A stretch of DNA of 64,000 nt from Lichenicoccus sp964245755. GTDB taxonomy: Bacteria; Pseudomonadota; Alphaproteobacteria; Acetobacterales; Acetobacteraceae. Numbering within the stretch: position 1 is the stretch's first letter; each line of letters opens with the position of its first letter. Under the pieces are notes generated by a model, which saw only the letters and a list, made by a program, of their open reading frames with translations, made no database searches and was not told where the DNA came from. The position numbers and the translations under genes were made by a program. Where the stretch lies: NCBI GenBank assembly GCA_964245755.1, contig CAXTNV010000001.1, forward strand, positions 87,128 through 151,127, in the 5' to 3' direction. This document shows, one piece after another, positions 7,998 to 16,208 of this stretch.

Positions 7998-8971
7998 TGA
8001 CCAAGGCGATCCGGATCAACGGTTACGGCGGCCCGGATGTGCTCAGCTGGGAGGATGTGCCCCTCCCGGAGCCGGCAGGCAACGAGGTCCTGATCCGGCA
8101 GGAGGCGATCGGCGTCAACTTCATCGACATCTACTATCGGACCGGCTTGTACAAGCTGCCCGGCTTCCCGGCGGTGCCAGGGATGGAAGGTGCCGGTGTG
8201 GTGGAGAGGGTCGGTGCCCATGTCGAGGGCCTGTCCGCTGGGGATCGGGTCGCATACAGTTCCGCGATGGGAGCTTATGCGGAACGCCGGGTGGTGGCGG
8301 CCGATCGTCTGATCAAGCTGCCTGATACGATCGACAGCGTGACCGCTGCCGGCATGATGCTGCGTGGGTTGACCGTGCAGGCGCTGCTGCGTCAGGTGCG
8401 TCCGCTACAGGCAGGGGAGACCATCCTGGTCCATGCCGCGGCGGGAGGTGTCGGCCTGCTGCTCTGCCAGTGGGCCAGCCAACTGGGTGCCACCGTGATC
8501 GGCGTCGTCTCGACCGAGGCGAAGGCCGAGGTGGCACGGGCGAACGGCGCTACCCATACCATCATTGGCGTGACTGATCTTCCGGCCCAGGTGAAGCGCC
8601 TCACCGATGGCGCGATGCTGCCGGTGGTCTACGATAGCGTCGGCAAGGACAGCTTCATGGCCAGTCTGGACAGCTTGGCGCCCCGTGGTCTGATGGTCTC
8701 GTACGGCAATGCATCCGGCGAGGTGCAGGGGGTCAACCTCAGCCTGCTTTCCGCGCGTGGCAGCCTTTATCTGACCCGTCCTACCCTGATGACCTTCATC
8801 GCCAAGCGGGAAGCGCTGGAAGCCGCCGCCGCCGAGCTGTTCGAGGTGGTCGCCAGCGGCGCGGTCAAGATCCAGGTCGGGCAGCGCTTCGCGCTGAGCC
8901 GCGCCGCGGACGCGCATCGGGCTCTGGAGAGCCGCGCGAGTACCGGCAGCACGGTGCTGATAACGGGCTAG
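7997..8971 (+). CDS. NADPH:quinone oxidoreductase (QorA-like zeta-crystallin family)
   Basis: Zinc-free medium-chain dehydrogenase/reductase predicted to reduce quinones with NADPH. It is about 324 residues from ATG 7997, which overlaps the ogt stop (TGATG); a GTG three bases earlier is possible, but GAGGGA spacing favours the ATG. The N-terminal GroES-like domain contains GVNFIDIYYRTGLYK, the standard QorA motif. The Rossmann dinucleotide site is HAAAGGVGLLLCQWA, and VVYDSVGKD follows. It is probably co-translated with ogt, suggesting a shared stress role, but nothing in the sequence proves that. Confidence 0.88.
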   Translation: MTKAIRINGYGGPDVLSWEDVPLPEPAGNEVLIRQEAIGVNFIDIYYRTGLYKLPGFPAVPGMEGAGVVERVGAHVEGLSAGDRVAYSSAMGAYAERRVVAADRLIKLPDTIDSVTAAGMMLRGLTVQALLRQVRPLQAGETILVHAAAGGVGLLLCQWASQLGATVIGVVSTEAKAEVARANGATHTIIGVTDLPAQVKRLTDGAMLPVVYDSVGKDSFMASLDSLAPRGLMVSYGNASGEVQGVNLSLLSARGSLYLTRPTLMTFIAKREALEAAAAELFEVVASGAVKIQVGQRFALSRAADAHRALESRASTGSTVLITG

Positions 8972-9013
8972 CTCGCGGGCGGAGCAGAATCGTCGTGATC
9001 GTGCTCCGCTCGT

Positions 9014-10288
9014 TTAGGTGTTCATCGCGTCAAAGAAATCCTGGTTGGTCTTGCTGTATTTCAGCTTGTCGAGCAGGAAGTCCATCGCGTCCATGGTGCC
9101 CATCGGCGACAGGATGCGCCGCAGCACCCACATCTTTGACAGGGACGCCTTGTCTACCAGCAGTTCTTCCTTCCGGGTGCCGCTCTTGGTGATGTCGATC
9201 GCGGGGAAGGTGCGCTTGTCCGAGAGCTTGCGGTCGAGGATCAGCTCCGAGTTGCCGGTCCCTTTGAACTCCTCGAAGATCACCTCGTCCATGCGACTGC
9301 CGGTATCGATCAGAGCGGTTGCGATGATGGTCAGTGACCCGCCCTCCTCGATATTGCGGGCGGCGCCGAAGAAGCGCTTCGGCCGCTGCAGTGCATTGGC
9401 GTCGACACCGCCGGTCAGCACCTTGCCGGAGGATGGCACGACGGTGTTGTAGGCGCGTGCGAGGCGCGTGATCGAGTCCAGCAGGATCACCACGTCGCGC
9501 TTGTGCTCGACCAGGCGCTTGGCCTTCTCGAGCACCATCTCGGTCACCTGCACGTGGCGCGTCGCCGGCTCGTCGAAGGTCGACGAGACGACCTCGCCCT
9601 TGACCGAGCGGGCCATGTCGGTGACTTCCTCGGGCCGCTCGTCGATCAGCAGGACGATCAGGAACACGTTCGGGTGGTTGGTCGAGATCGCGGTGGCGAT
9701 GCTCTGCAGCATCACCGTCTTGCCGGTGCGCGGCGGTGCCACGATCAGCGCGCGCTGTCCCATGCCGATCGGCGACACCAGGTCGATCACCCGCGAGGTG
9801 AAGTCCTTGTTCTGACCCTTGCCTGGGATGGCTGCGGTCTCGAACTCCATCTTCAAGCGCCGCTCAGGGTAGAGGGGCGTCAGGTTGTCGAAATTGATCC
9901 GGTGACGGACCGCCTCGGGCGGCTCGAAGTTGATCGTATTGACTTTGAGCAGGGCAAAGTAGCGCTCGCCGTCGCGCGGAGCGCGGATCTGGCCTTCGAC
10001 GGTATCGCCGGTGCGCAGGCCGAAACGCCGCACCTGGCTGGGGCTGACATAGATGTCGTCCGGTCCCGGAAGGTAGTTCGCCTCGGGCGAGCGCAGGAAC
10101 CCGAACCCGTCGGACAGGATCTCCAGGGTTCCCTCGCCGTGGATCGCCTGGTCGTTCTCCGCAAGGTTCTTCAGGATGGCGAACATCATGTCCTGCTTGC
10201 GCAGGGAGGATGCGTTCTCGATCTGCAGCGACTCCGCATAGGACAGCAGATCCGAGGGCGACTTGGTCTTAAGTTCGGCGAGGTGCAT
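9014..10288 (-). CDS. rho: Transcription termination factor Rho
   Basis: Hexameric RNA helicase that ends transcription at C-rich RNA. It has 424 residues. An N-terminal helical domain is followed by the cold-shock-like RNA-binding domain, with GFGFLRSPEANYLPGPDD near residues 61-78. The ATPase domain has its P-loop APPRTGKT at residues 184-191, and LLDSITRLARAYN and the Q-loop/R-loop region follow. Family proteins often have PKAGKT at the P-loop; PRTGKT is a mild variation. In related genomes rho lies near hemE/hemJ, consistent with this neighbourhood. Confidence 0.97.
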   Translation of the reverse strand: MHLAELKTKSPSDLLSYAESLQIENASSLRKQDMMFAILKNLAENDQAIHGEGTLEILSDGFGFLRSPEANYLPGPDDIYVSPSQVRRFGLRTGDTVEGQIRAPRDGERYFALLKVNTINFEPPEAVRHRINFDNLTPLYPERRLKMEFETAAIPGKGQNKDFTSRVIDLVSPIGMGQRALIVAPPRTGKTVMLQSIATAISTNHPNVFLIVLLIDERPEEVTDMARSVKGEVVSSTFDEPATRHVQVTEMVLEKAKRLVEHKRDVVILLDSITRLARAYNTVVPSSGKVLTGGVDANALQRPKRFFGAARNIEEGGSLTIIATALIDTGSRMDEVIFEEFKGTGNSELILDRKLSDKRTFPAIDITKSGTRKEELLVDKASLSKMWVLRRILSPMGTMDAMDFLLDKLKYSKTNQDFFDAMNT

Positions 10289-10548
10289 TCGGACGCCTCG
10301 AGTGGCAGGTCGGGTAAGGAGAGGGAACGAGCCGCGTCAGGAAATCGGCACGAGTGCGCGGACCTGAGCGGGGCGTCTGTCGGATCTACCGGAAGTGGCT
10401 TCCGGCCTTCATTCCAACGTCGTTCCGAACGGAGAGCAGCCTGGCGAGAGACGAAGGTGCCTGCAACCAGAACGGGCGGACCTTAAGGCCGCTCGTCAGC
10501 AGTCGTCAATAGCCCATTCGCCGTGCCCGGAGCACCACATCCGGCCGC
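10289..10548 (-). promoter_or_regulatory. rho leader / intergenic region with a perfect hairpin
   Basis: These 260 bases lie between the rho start and the corA stop, both on the minus strand, and contain no credible gene. CCGGAAG at 10389-10395 and CTTCCGG at 10399-10405 form a perfect 7-bp stem with a 3-base loop. No T-tract follows on either strand, so it is not a canonical intrinsic terminator. A long untranslated leader would fit the known autoregulation of rho in other bacteria, but that is inference. Confidence 0.4.
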
Positions 10549-11520
10549 TCAGCGGGTTCCCAGCCACCCCTTCCTCCAGAACACGAGCAGCGGCCCGATC
10601 ACCGTCGCGGCCATCATGCCGAGCGCGTAGAAGTATCCGTAGGTCCAGTTCAGCTCCGGTATATACTTGAAGTTCATGCCGTAGATGCTGGCGATCAGGG
10701 TGGGCGGCACGCCGATGAAGCTGACCACGGTCAGCAGTCGGATACCGTTGCTCTGCTCGATGTTGATGAAGCCCAGCGTAGCATCCAGCAGGAACTGCAC
10801 CTTGTTGTTCATCTGCGCCACGAAGTCGTTCAAACTGTTGATGTCGCGCCCGATGGTGGCGAGCTGGGCGCCTGCCGTTCCGCGGGGCATGTGCACCGCG
10901 TTCTCGCCCACGTAGAGCGCGATCCTGCCGAGCCCCAACAGGCTCTCCCGCACGTCAGACAACAGGTCCCCGGAACGGCCGACATGGCGCAGCAGGTCGC
11001 GCAGCGCCCGATCGATGTCGCCGTGTTCGCGTGTGCTGGCTCGGAAGATGCGGTTCGAGAGCCCGTCCAGGTCGAGGCCCAGACGCTCGAGGGTGTCGGC
11101 CAGGCGGTCGACCATCGCCTCGATCAGCATGATCAGGGTGGCGTCGGCGCCGCAGCTGCCCTTCTGCTCGCTCACCCGCTTGGCCACCGTGTCGAAGGTC
11201 TTGAACGCGGTGTAGCGGATCGTGATCAGCCGGTCGGCGCTGAGCACGAAGCCGATCGGCGTGACCAGGGAGGCCTCGTCGTCGAGCCGGCGCACCAGCG
11301 GCGTCGACAGGTAGAACACGCCATCCTCCATCTGCAGCCGGCTGGAGGTCTCGATCTCGTCGAGCTGCTCGCGCGTCGGGATGCGCAGACCCGAGACCTG
11401 GCTCGCGAGGGCGTATTCGGCATCAGTCGCCTCGATCAGGTCGAGCCAGCTCGCGAGTTCCGAATCGCGCTCGTCCCTGACCGGAACGGGCGCCCGGCCG
11501 GGCGCGTGGGCAAGGAACAT
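10549..11520 (-). CDS. corA: CorA-type magnesium/cobalt transporter
   Basis: Pentameric inner-membrane divalent-cation channel. The start at 11520 is preceded by GGAGGT at good spacing and gives 323 residues beginning MFLAHAPG; the longer frame to 11859 lacks similarity. A large soluble N-terminal domain precedes two C-terminal membrane helices. The signature GMN is at residues 281-283 just after helix one, within the SIYGMNFKYIPEL segment. The short polar tail GWLGTR is typical. It lies upstream of rho in the same direction and diverges from trpB. Confidence 0.93.
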   Translation of the reverse strand: MFLAHAPGRAPVPVRDERDSELASWLDLIEATDAEYALASQVSGLRIPTREQLDEIETSSRLQMEDGVFYLSTPLVRRLDDEASLVTPIGFVLSADRLITIRYTAFKTFDTVAKRVSEQKGSCGADATLIMLIEAMVDRLADTLERLGLDLDGLSNRIFRASTREHGDIDRALRDLLRHVGRSGDLLSDVRESLLGLGRIALYVGENAVHMPRGTAGAQLATIGRDINSLNDFVAQMNNKVQFLLDATLGFINIEQSNGIRLLTVVSFIGVPPTLIASIYGMNFKYIPELNWTYGYFYALGMMAATVIGPLLVFWRKGWLGTR

Positions 11521-11681
11521 GAGACCTCCGCATCGGGTGAACGAGCCTACAACAGCATAACCGCCCGTCTCCTTCGATCGGTCGCCGGTGATGATTCCGC
11601 AGCGCCTTCTCGGGCCCGCGGAGCGGGCGTGACCTGTGCGGCCCGCTGCGCTAGGAAGTCGGCGGCCAAGGGAGGTCTGAG
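11521..11681. promoter_or_regulatory. Divergent corA-trpB intergenic region
   Basis: The 161 bases between the two divergent starts hold the corA ribosome site (GGAGGT, minus strand) and the trpB ribosome site (GGGAGGT just before the GTG). Promoters for both are expected here. I see no Trp-rich leader peptide or attenuator hairpin followed by a T-run. Confidence 0.45.
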
Positions 11682-12953
11682 GTGAGTGCACTCCAAATCG
11701 ACGAGAATCCTGTCGCGCCGCATGCCGTAACTGCACTGCTGGCCGAACGAGCCAACACGCTGCGCCAGGGCCCGGATGATCGCGGCCGCTTCGGCATGTT
11801 CGGCGGCCGCTTCGTCGCCGAGACGCTGATGCCGCTGATCCTGGAGCTCGAGACGGCATACGAGGCCGCGCGTGCCGATCCGGAGTTCCGTCGCGACCTC
11901 GACTACCACCTGAAGGACTATGTCGGCCGCCCGAGCCCGCTCTGGTTCGCCCGCCGCCTGACCGAGGAGCTGGGCGGGGCGCGCATCTATCTCAAGCGCG
12001 AGGAGCTGAACCACACCGGTTCGCACAAGCTCAACAACGTCATGGGCCAAATCCTGCTGGCCCGGCGCATGGGCCGCACACGCATCATCGCCGAGACCGG
12101 GGCAGGTCAGCACGGCGTCGCCACCGCGACCGTCTGCGCTCTGTTCGGCCTGAAATGCGTCGTCTACATGGGTGCCACCGACGTCGAGCGGCAGCAGCCG
12201 AACGTGTTCCGCATGCGACTGCTGGGCGCGGAGGTGCATGCCGTTCAGAGTGGTGCCGGCACGCTGAAGGACGCGATGAACGAGGCGATGCGCGACTGGG
12301 TCGCCAACGTGACCGATACCTATTATCTGATCGGCACGGTTGCCGGCCCGCATCCTTATCCGGCGATGGTGCGCGACTTCCAGTGCGTGATCGGCGACGA
12401 GGCGCGTGCCCAGCTGCAGGAAGCCGAGGGCCGGCTTCCGGACACGGTTGTCGCAGCGGTGGGCGGCGGCTCCAACGCGATGGGGATCTTCCATCCCTTC
12501 CTCGACGAGCCGTCGGTGCGCCTGATCGGCGTCGAGGCTGCCGGCCGCGGACTGGACAGCGGCGCCCAGGCTGCAAGCATCAGCCGCGGCCGCCCCGGCG
12601 TGCTGCATGGCAACCGCACCTACCTGCTTCAGGACCAGGAGGGCCAGATCACGGAGGCGCACAGCATCAGCGCCGGCCTGGACTATCCAGGCATCGGCCC
12701 GGAACATGCCTGGCTGCACGAGATCGGCCGCGCCGAATATGTCGGCATCACCGATGACGAGGCTCTGGCGGCGTTCCAGCTCTGCACCCGCAGCGAGGGC
12801 ATCATTCCGGCATTGGAGTGCGCGCACGCCCTGGCCCACGTGGCCAAGATCGCGCACGGCATGGGTCGCGAGCAGATCATCCTGATGAACCTGTCGGGAC
12901 GCGGCGACAAGGACATCTTCACCGTGGCGGGGCATCTGGGCGTAACGCTGTGA
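11682..12953 (+). CDS. trpB: Tryptophan synthase beta chain
   Basis: PLP enzyme that joins indole and serine to form tryptophan. It has 423 residues from a GTG start with a strong GGGAGGT site. The cofactor lysine lies in HTGSHKLNN (K116), the ETGAGQHG loop follows, and the phosphate-binding GGGSNAMG is present. The stop overlaps the trpA GTG, so the two subunits are coupled. trpF, often found just upstream, is absent; the upstream neighbour is the divergent corA. Confidence 0.97.
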   Translation: MSALQIDENPVAPHAVTALLAERANTLRQGPDDRGRFGMFGGRFVAETLMPLILELETAYEAARADPEFRRDLDYHLKDYVGRPSPLWFARRLTEELGGARIYLKREELNHTGSHKLNNVMGQILLARRMGRTRIIAETGAGQHGVATATVCALFGLKCVVYMGATDVERQQPNVFRMRLLGAEVHAVQSGAGTLKDAMNEAMRDWVANVTDTYYLIGTVAGPHPYPAMVRDFQCVIGDEARAQLQEAEGRLPDTVVAAVGGGSNAMGIFHPFLDEPSVRLIGVEAAGRGLDSGAQAASISRGRPGVLHGNRTYLLQDQEGQITEAHSISAGLDYPGIGPEHAWLHEIGRAEYVGITDDEALAAFQLCTRSEGIIPALECAHALAHVAKIAHGMGREQIILMNLSGRGDKDIFTVAGHLGVTL

Positions 12954-13810
12954 TCGGTCACGCCCACCGCATCAGGCACCGCTTCGAGGCGCTGGAGCGT
13001 CAGGGGCGCGGGGCGCTGATCCCGTTCCTGGAAGCCTGCGACCCGGACTTCGACAGCGCGCTGGCGATCCTGCGCGGCATGCCCGCCGCGGGTGCGGACC
13101 TGATCGAGATCGGGATGCCGTTCACCGACCCGATGGCGGACGGCCCGATCATCCAGGCCGCCGCAGTCCGCGGGCTGCGTGCCGGCGCCACCATCGGCCG
13201 CGTGCTGGAGATGGTGCGCCGCTTCCGCGAGGCTGACTCGGCCACGCCGGTGGTGCTGATGGGCTACCTCAACCCGGTCGAGAGCTACGGCGCCGCGTGT
13301 TTTTGCACGGATGCGGCGGCAGCCGGCGTCGACGGCTTGATCGTGGTCGACCTGCCGCCGGAGGAGGCCGACCTGCTGGAGGCGCCGGCCAAAGCCCAAG
13401 GCCTCGACATCATCCGCCTGGTGGCGCCCACGACCAGCGACCAGCGCCTGCCCATCGTGCTGCGCGGCGCCTCCGGCTTCGTCTACTACGTCAGCATCAA
13501 CGGGATCACCGGCACCCGCTCGGCCAGCGAGGCCGATCTTGCCGCGGCCCTGCCCCGGTTGCGCGTTGCGACCCGGCTGCCGGTGGCGATCGGTTTCGGC
13601 GTGCGCACGCCCGAGCAGGCTGCCGCGGCAGTGCGCGTCGCCGACGCCGCTGTCGTCGCCTCCGCCTTGATACAGACCTTGGCCGCGTCGCTGGACGCCG
13701 AGGGGCGGGCCGGTCCCGACACCGTCCGGTGCGTGCTGAACCAGGTATCGGGCCTCGCTCGCGCCGTGCGCGGAGCCAGATCGCCAGAGAGCGCGGAGAT
13801 GAGCGCATGA
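12950..13810 (+). CDS. trpA: Tryptophan synthase alpha chain
   Basis: TIM-barrel enzyme that releases indole from indole-3-glycerol phosphate. The start is GTG at 12950, overlapping the trpB stop by four bases, giving 286 residues beginning VIGHAHRIRHRFEAL. The catalytic glutamate is E53 in DLIEIGMPF and the aspartate D64 in DPMADGP. The phosphate-binding GFGVRTPEQ loop is near residue 218. Frames continuing upstream of 12950 are shadows of trpB. The stop overlaps the accD ATG. Confidence 0.96.
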   Translation: MIGHAHRIRHRFEALERQGRGALIPFLEACDPDFDSALAILRGMPAAGADLIEIGMPFTDPMADGPIIQAAAVRGLRAGATIGRVLEMVRRFREADSATPVVLMGYLNPVESYGAACFCTDAAAAGVDGLIVVDLPPEEADLLEAPAKAQGLDIIRLVAPTTSDQRLPIVLRGASGFVYYVSINGITGTRSASEADLAAALPRLRVATRLPVAIGFGVRTPEQAAAAVRVADAAVVASALIQTLAASLDAEGRAGPDTVRCVLNQVSGLARAVRGARSPESAEMSA

Positions 13811-14700
13811 GCTGGCTCACCACCTATGTACGCCCCAAGATCCGCAACCTGCTGGGCAAGCGTGAGGTGCCCGACAACCTCTGGACCCAGTGCAGCGCCT
13901 GCAACCAGATGATCTTCGCCAAGGAGCTGGAGCGCACGCTCAAGGTCTGTCCGCATTGCGGCCACCACATGCGAGCGCTGGTGCAGGAGCGGCTGGCCTG
14001 GACCTTCGACGACGGCAGCTTCACCCGCATCGAGCTGCCGCGCGCGCCGGCCGATCCTCTCGGCTTCCGCGACCAGAAGCGCTACACCGACCGGCTTCGG
14101 GAGAACCGCGCCAAGACCCATCTCGACGAGGCGCTGGTGGTGGCGCACGGAACCATCGCCTGCCGCAAGGCGGTGGTAGGCGTGATGGCCTTCGAGTTCC
14201 TCGCCGGCACCATGGGAGCGGCACTCGGCGAGGGCATCGTCGCCGCAGCAAGGCTGGCGGTGCTGCAGCAGGCGCCGCTGATCGTGTTCACCGCATCCGG
14301 CGGTGCGCGCATGCAGGAAGGCATGATCTCGCTGATGCAGATGCCGCGCACCACCATCGCGGTGCAGATGGTGCGCGATGCCGGGCTGCCCTACATCGTG
14401 GTGATGACCGACCCGACGACCGGGGGCGTCACCGCGAGCTTCGCCATGCTGGGAGACATCCAGATCGCCGAGCCGAACGCGTTGATCGGCTTCGCCGGGC
14501 AGCGGGTGATCGAGCAGACCGTGCGCGAGACCCTGCCCGAGGGTTTCCAGCGTGCCGAGTACCTGCTGCAGCACGGCATGCTCGACATGGTGGTGCCGCG
14601 CGCCGAGATGCGCGACACGCTGGGCCGGCTGATCGCCCTGCTGTGCGCGGAGCTTCCTGCGAGCGAGCCGGAGCCCGGAGCGCTCGAACACGCGGCATGA
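13807..14700 (+). CDS. accD: Acetyl-CoA carboxylase carboxyltransferase subunit beta
   Basis: Zinc-containing beta half of the carboxyltransferase that makes malonyl-CoA for fatty acid synthesis. It has 297 residues from the ATG at 13807, which overlaps the trpA stop. The zinc ribbon is formed by C29, C32, C48 and C51 (CSAC and CPHCGHH). The crotonase-like core includes FTASGGARMQEG and DPTTGGVTAS. The trpA-accD-folC order is common in alphaproteobacteria. The stop overlaps folC. Confidence 0.97.
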   Translation: MSWLTTYVRPKIRNLLGKREVPDNLWTQCSACNQMIFAKELERTLKVCPHCGHHMRALVQERLAWTFDDGSFTRIELPRAPADPLGFRDQKRYTDRLRENRAKTHLDEALVVAHGTIACRKAVVGVMAFEFLAGTMGAALGEGIVAAARLAVLQQAPLIVFTASGGARMQEGMISLMQMPRTTIAVQMVRDAGLPYIVVMTDPTTGGVTASFAMLGDIQIAEPNALIGFAGQRVIEQTVRETLPEGFQRAEYLLQHGMLDMVVPRAEMRDTLGRLIALLCAELPASEPEPGALEHAA

Positions 14701-16004
14701 GTGCCGCAGCAGCAAGTCCGGAGTTCGTCGGCCGACCGGGCGCGGTGCTGGAGCGGCTGCACCATCTCTATCCCGCCTTGATCGACCTCTCGCTCGGCCG
14801 GCTGCAGAGCCTGCTGACCAAGCTCGACCATCCTGAGCGACTGTTGCCGCCGGTGATCCACGTCGCCGGCACCAACGGCAAGGGCAGCACCTGCGCCAGC
14901 CTGCGTGCCATCGCCGAGGCCTCGCGCTGGCGCGTCCATGTCGGCACGTCGCCGCACCTGGTGGATATCCGCGAGCGCTTCCGCATCGCCGGTGGCCTGG
15001 TTTCCGAGGTCGCCCTTACCGGCGCGCTGGAGGAGATCGAGCGCGTCAATGCCGGCGCGCCGATCACCGTGTTCGAGGTGCTGACCGCGGCCGGTTTCCT
15101 GCTGTTCTCGCGCGCGCCGGCCGACCTCGCAGTGATCGAGGTCGGGCTCGGCGGCCGCTTCGACGCCACCAACGTGGTGCCGCCACCCGCCGCCTGCGTC
15201 ATCACCGCGATCTCGATGGATCACGAGGCGTTTCTCGGCGACCGCATCGAGCAGATCGCGGCGGAGAAGGCCGGGATCATCAAGCCGGGCACGCCCGTGA
15301 TCAGCGCGCGTCAGACGGCGCCGGTGCTGGCGGTGCTCGCCAGGGCGGCCGCGGACGCGGGCGCTCCGCTGCTGCGCCGCGACCACGAGTGGAGCATCCA
15401 CCCGCAGCCAGGCGGCCTGCGTTTCGCCGACGCGCATGGCGCCCTCGACCTGCCGCAGCCCAGCCTGCTCGGTGCGCACCAGATCGAGAATTCAGGGCTG
15501 GCGGTGGCCGCACTTCGTGCCGCCGCCCTGCCGGTACCTGCCTACGGCTGGGCCGGCATCGCCGCGACGGCGTGGCCTGCGCGCCTGCAGCGCCTCTCCG
15601 GACGTCTGGCTGACGGCCTGCCGGCCGGCTGGGAGCTGTGGCTCGACGGCGGCCACAACCCCGGCGCCGCGACGGTGCTGCGCACCGTGCTCGACGACTG
15701 GACCGATCGGCCGACGCACCTCGTCATCGGCATGAAGCAGAGCAAGGACGCCCGCGGCTTCCTGGGTCCCCTGCTCGGCCGCGCCGACACCGTCCATGCC
15801 GTGGCTGAGCCTGGCCAGCACTTGGCTTTGCCGGTGGCGGCGATCGTGGAGGCCGGCGAAGGCCGCCCGATCCCGGGCCCGACGGTCGCGGAGGCGCTAT
15901 CCGCCATCGTGGCCGGGAACCCCCCTCCGGGGCGGATCCTGATCTGCGGCAGCCTCTACCTGGCGGGCGAGGTGCTCAAGATGGATGGCTGGCAGCCGAG
16001 CTGA
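14697..16004 (+). CDS. folC: Folylpolyglutamate synthase / dihydrofolate synthase
   Basis: Adds glutamate to dihydropteroate and to reduced folates, using ATP. It has 435 residues from the ATG overlapping the accD stop. The P-loop AGTNGKGS is at residues 57-64. The omega-loop/Mg region ITAISMDHEAFLG follows, and the C-terminal domain contains LDGGHNPGA. The last 34 coding bases fall within the 55-base block (15971-16025) that is repeated after the run of Ns, but the reading frame reaches its stop before the gap, so the gene is complete. Confidence 0.95.
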   Translation: MSAAAASPEFVGRPGAVLERLHHLYPALIDLSLGRLQSLLTKLDHPERLLPPVIHVAGTNGKGSTCASLRAIAEASRWRVHVGTSPHLVDIRERFRIAGGLVSEVALTGALEEIERVNAGAPITVFEVLTAAGFLLFSRAPADLAVIEVGLGGRFDATNVVPPPAACVITAISMDHEAFLGDRIEQIAAEKAGIIKPGTPVISARQTAPVLAVLARAAADAGAPLLRRDHEWSIHPQPGGLRFADAHGALDLPQPSLLGAHQIENSGLAVAALRAAALPVPAYGWAGIAATAWPARLQRLSGRLADGLPAGWELWLDGGHNPGAATVLRTVLDDWTDRPTHLVIGMKQSKDARGFLGPLLGRADTVHAVAEPGQHLALPVAAIVEAGEGRPIPGPTVAEALSAIVAGNPPPGRILICGSLYLAGEVLKMDGWQPS

Positions 16005-16025
16005 CGCGCTGCCTCCGCGATCCGC
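15971..16025 (+). repeat. 55-base direct repeat, left copy (assembly overlap)
   Basis: This block begins GGTGCTCAAGATGGATGG and covers the end of folC plus 21 bases. It is identical, base for base, to 16126-16180 on the other side of the Ns. Matching contig ends of exactly 55 bases are the pattern left by k-mer assembly; a real duplication or attachment site is less likely. Confidence 0.9.
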
Positions 16026-16125
16026 NNNNNNNNNNNNNNNNNNNNNNNNNNNNNNNNNNNNNNNNNNNNNNNNNNNNNNNNNNNNNNNNNNNNNNNNNNN
16101 NNNNNNNNNNNNNNNNNNNNNNNNN
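16026..16125. other. Run of 100 Ns (scaffold gap, probably artefactual)
   Basis: Exactly 100 unknown bases, the conventional placeholder for a gap of unknown length. The identical 55-base flanks imply that the two contigs simply overlap. If so, removing the Ns and one copy restores a folC-to-carboxypeptidase spacing of about 49 bases. Confidence 0.92.
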
Positions 16126-16180
16126 GGTGCTCAAGATGGATGGCTGGCAGCCGAGCTGACGCGCTGCCTCCGCGATCCGC
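16126..16180 (+). repeat. 55-base direct repeat, right copy (assembly overlap)
   Basis: Second copy of 15971-16025. It repeats the end of folC out of context, so apparent coding frames starting here (for example at 16140) are artefacts. The true sequence probably runs straight from folC into this copy and on to the carboxypeptidase gene. Confidence 0.9.
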
Positions 16181-16208
16181 TCGCGCCTCGACAACCGGGA
16201 GATCGACC

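Noticed and set aside
15971..16180. The 55-base direct repeat as an integration site or recent duplication
   Set aside because: It flanks exactly 100 Ns and contains the end of folC in both copies. No integrase or mobile gene lies nearby; contig overlap explains it fully.
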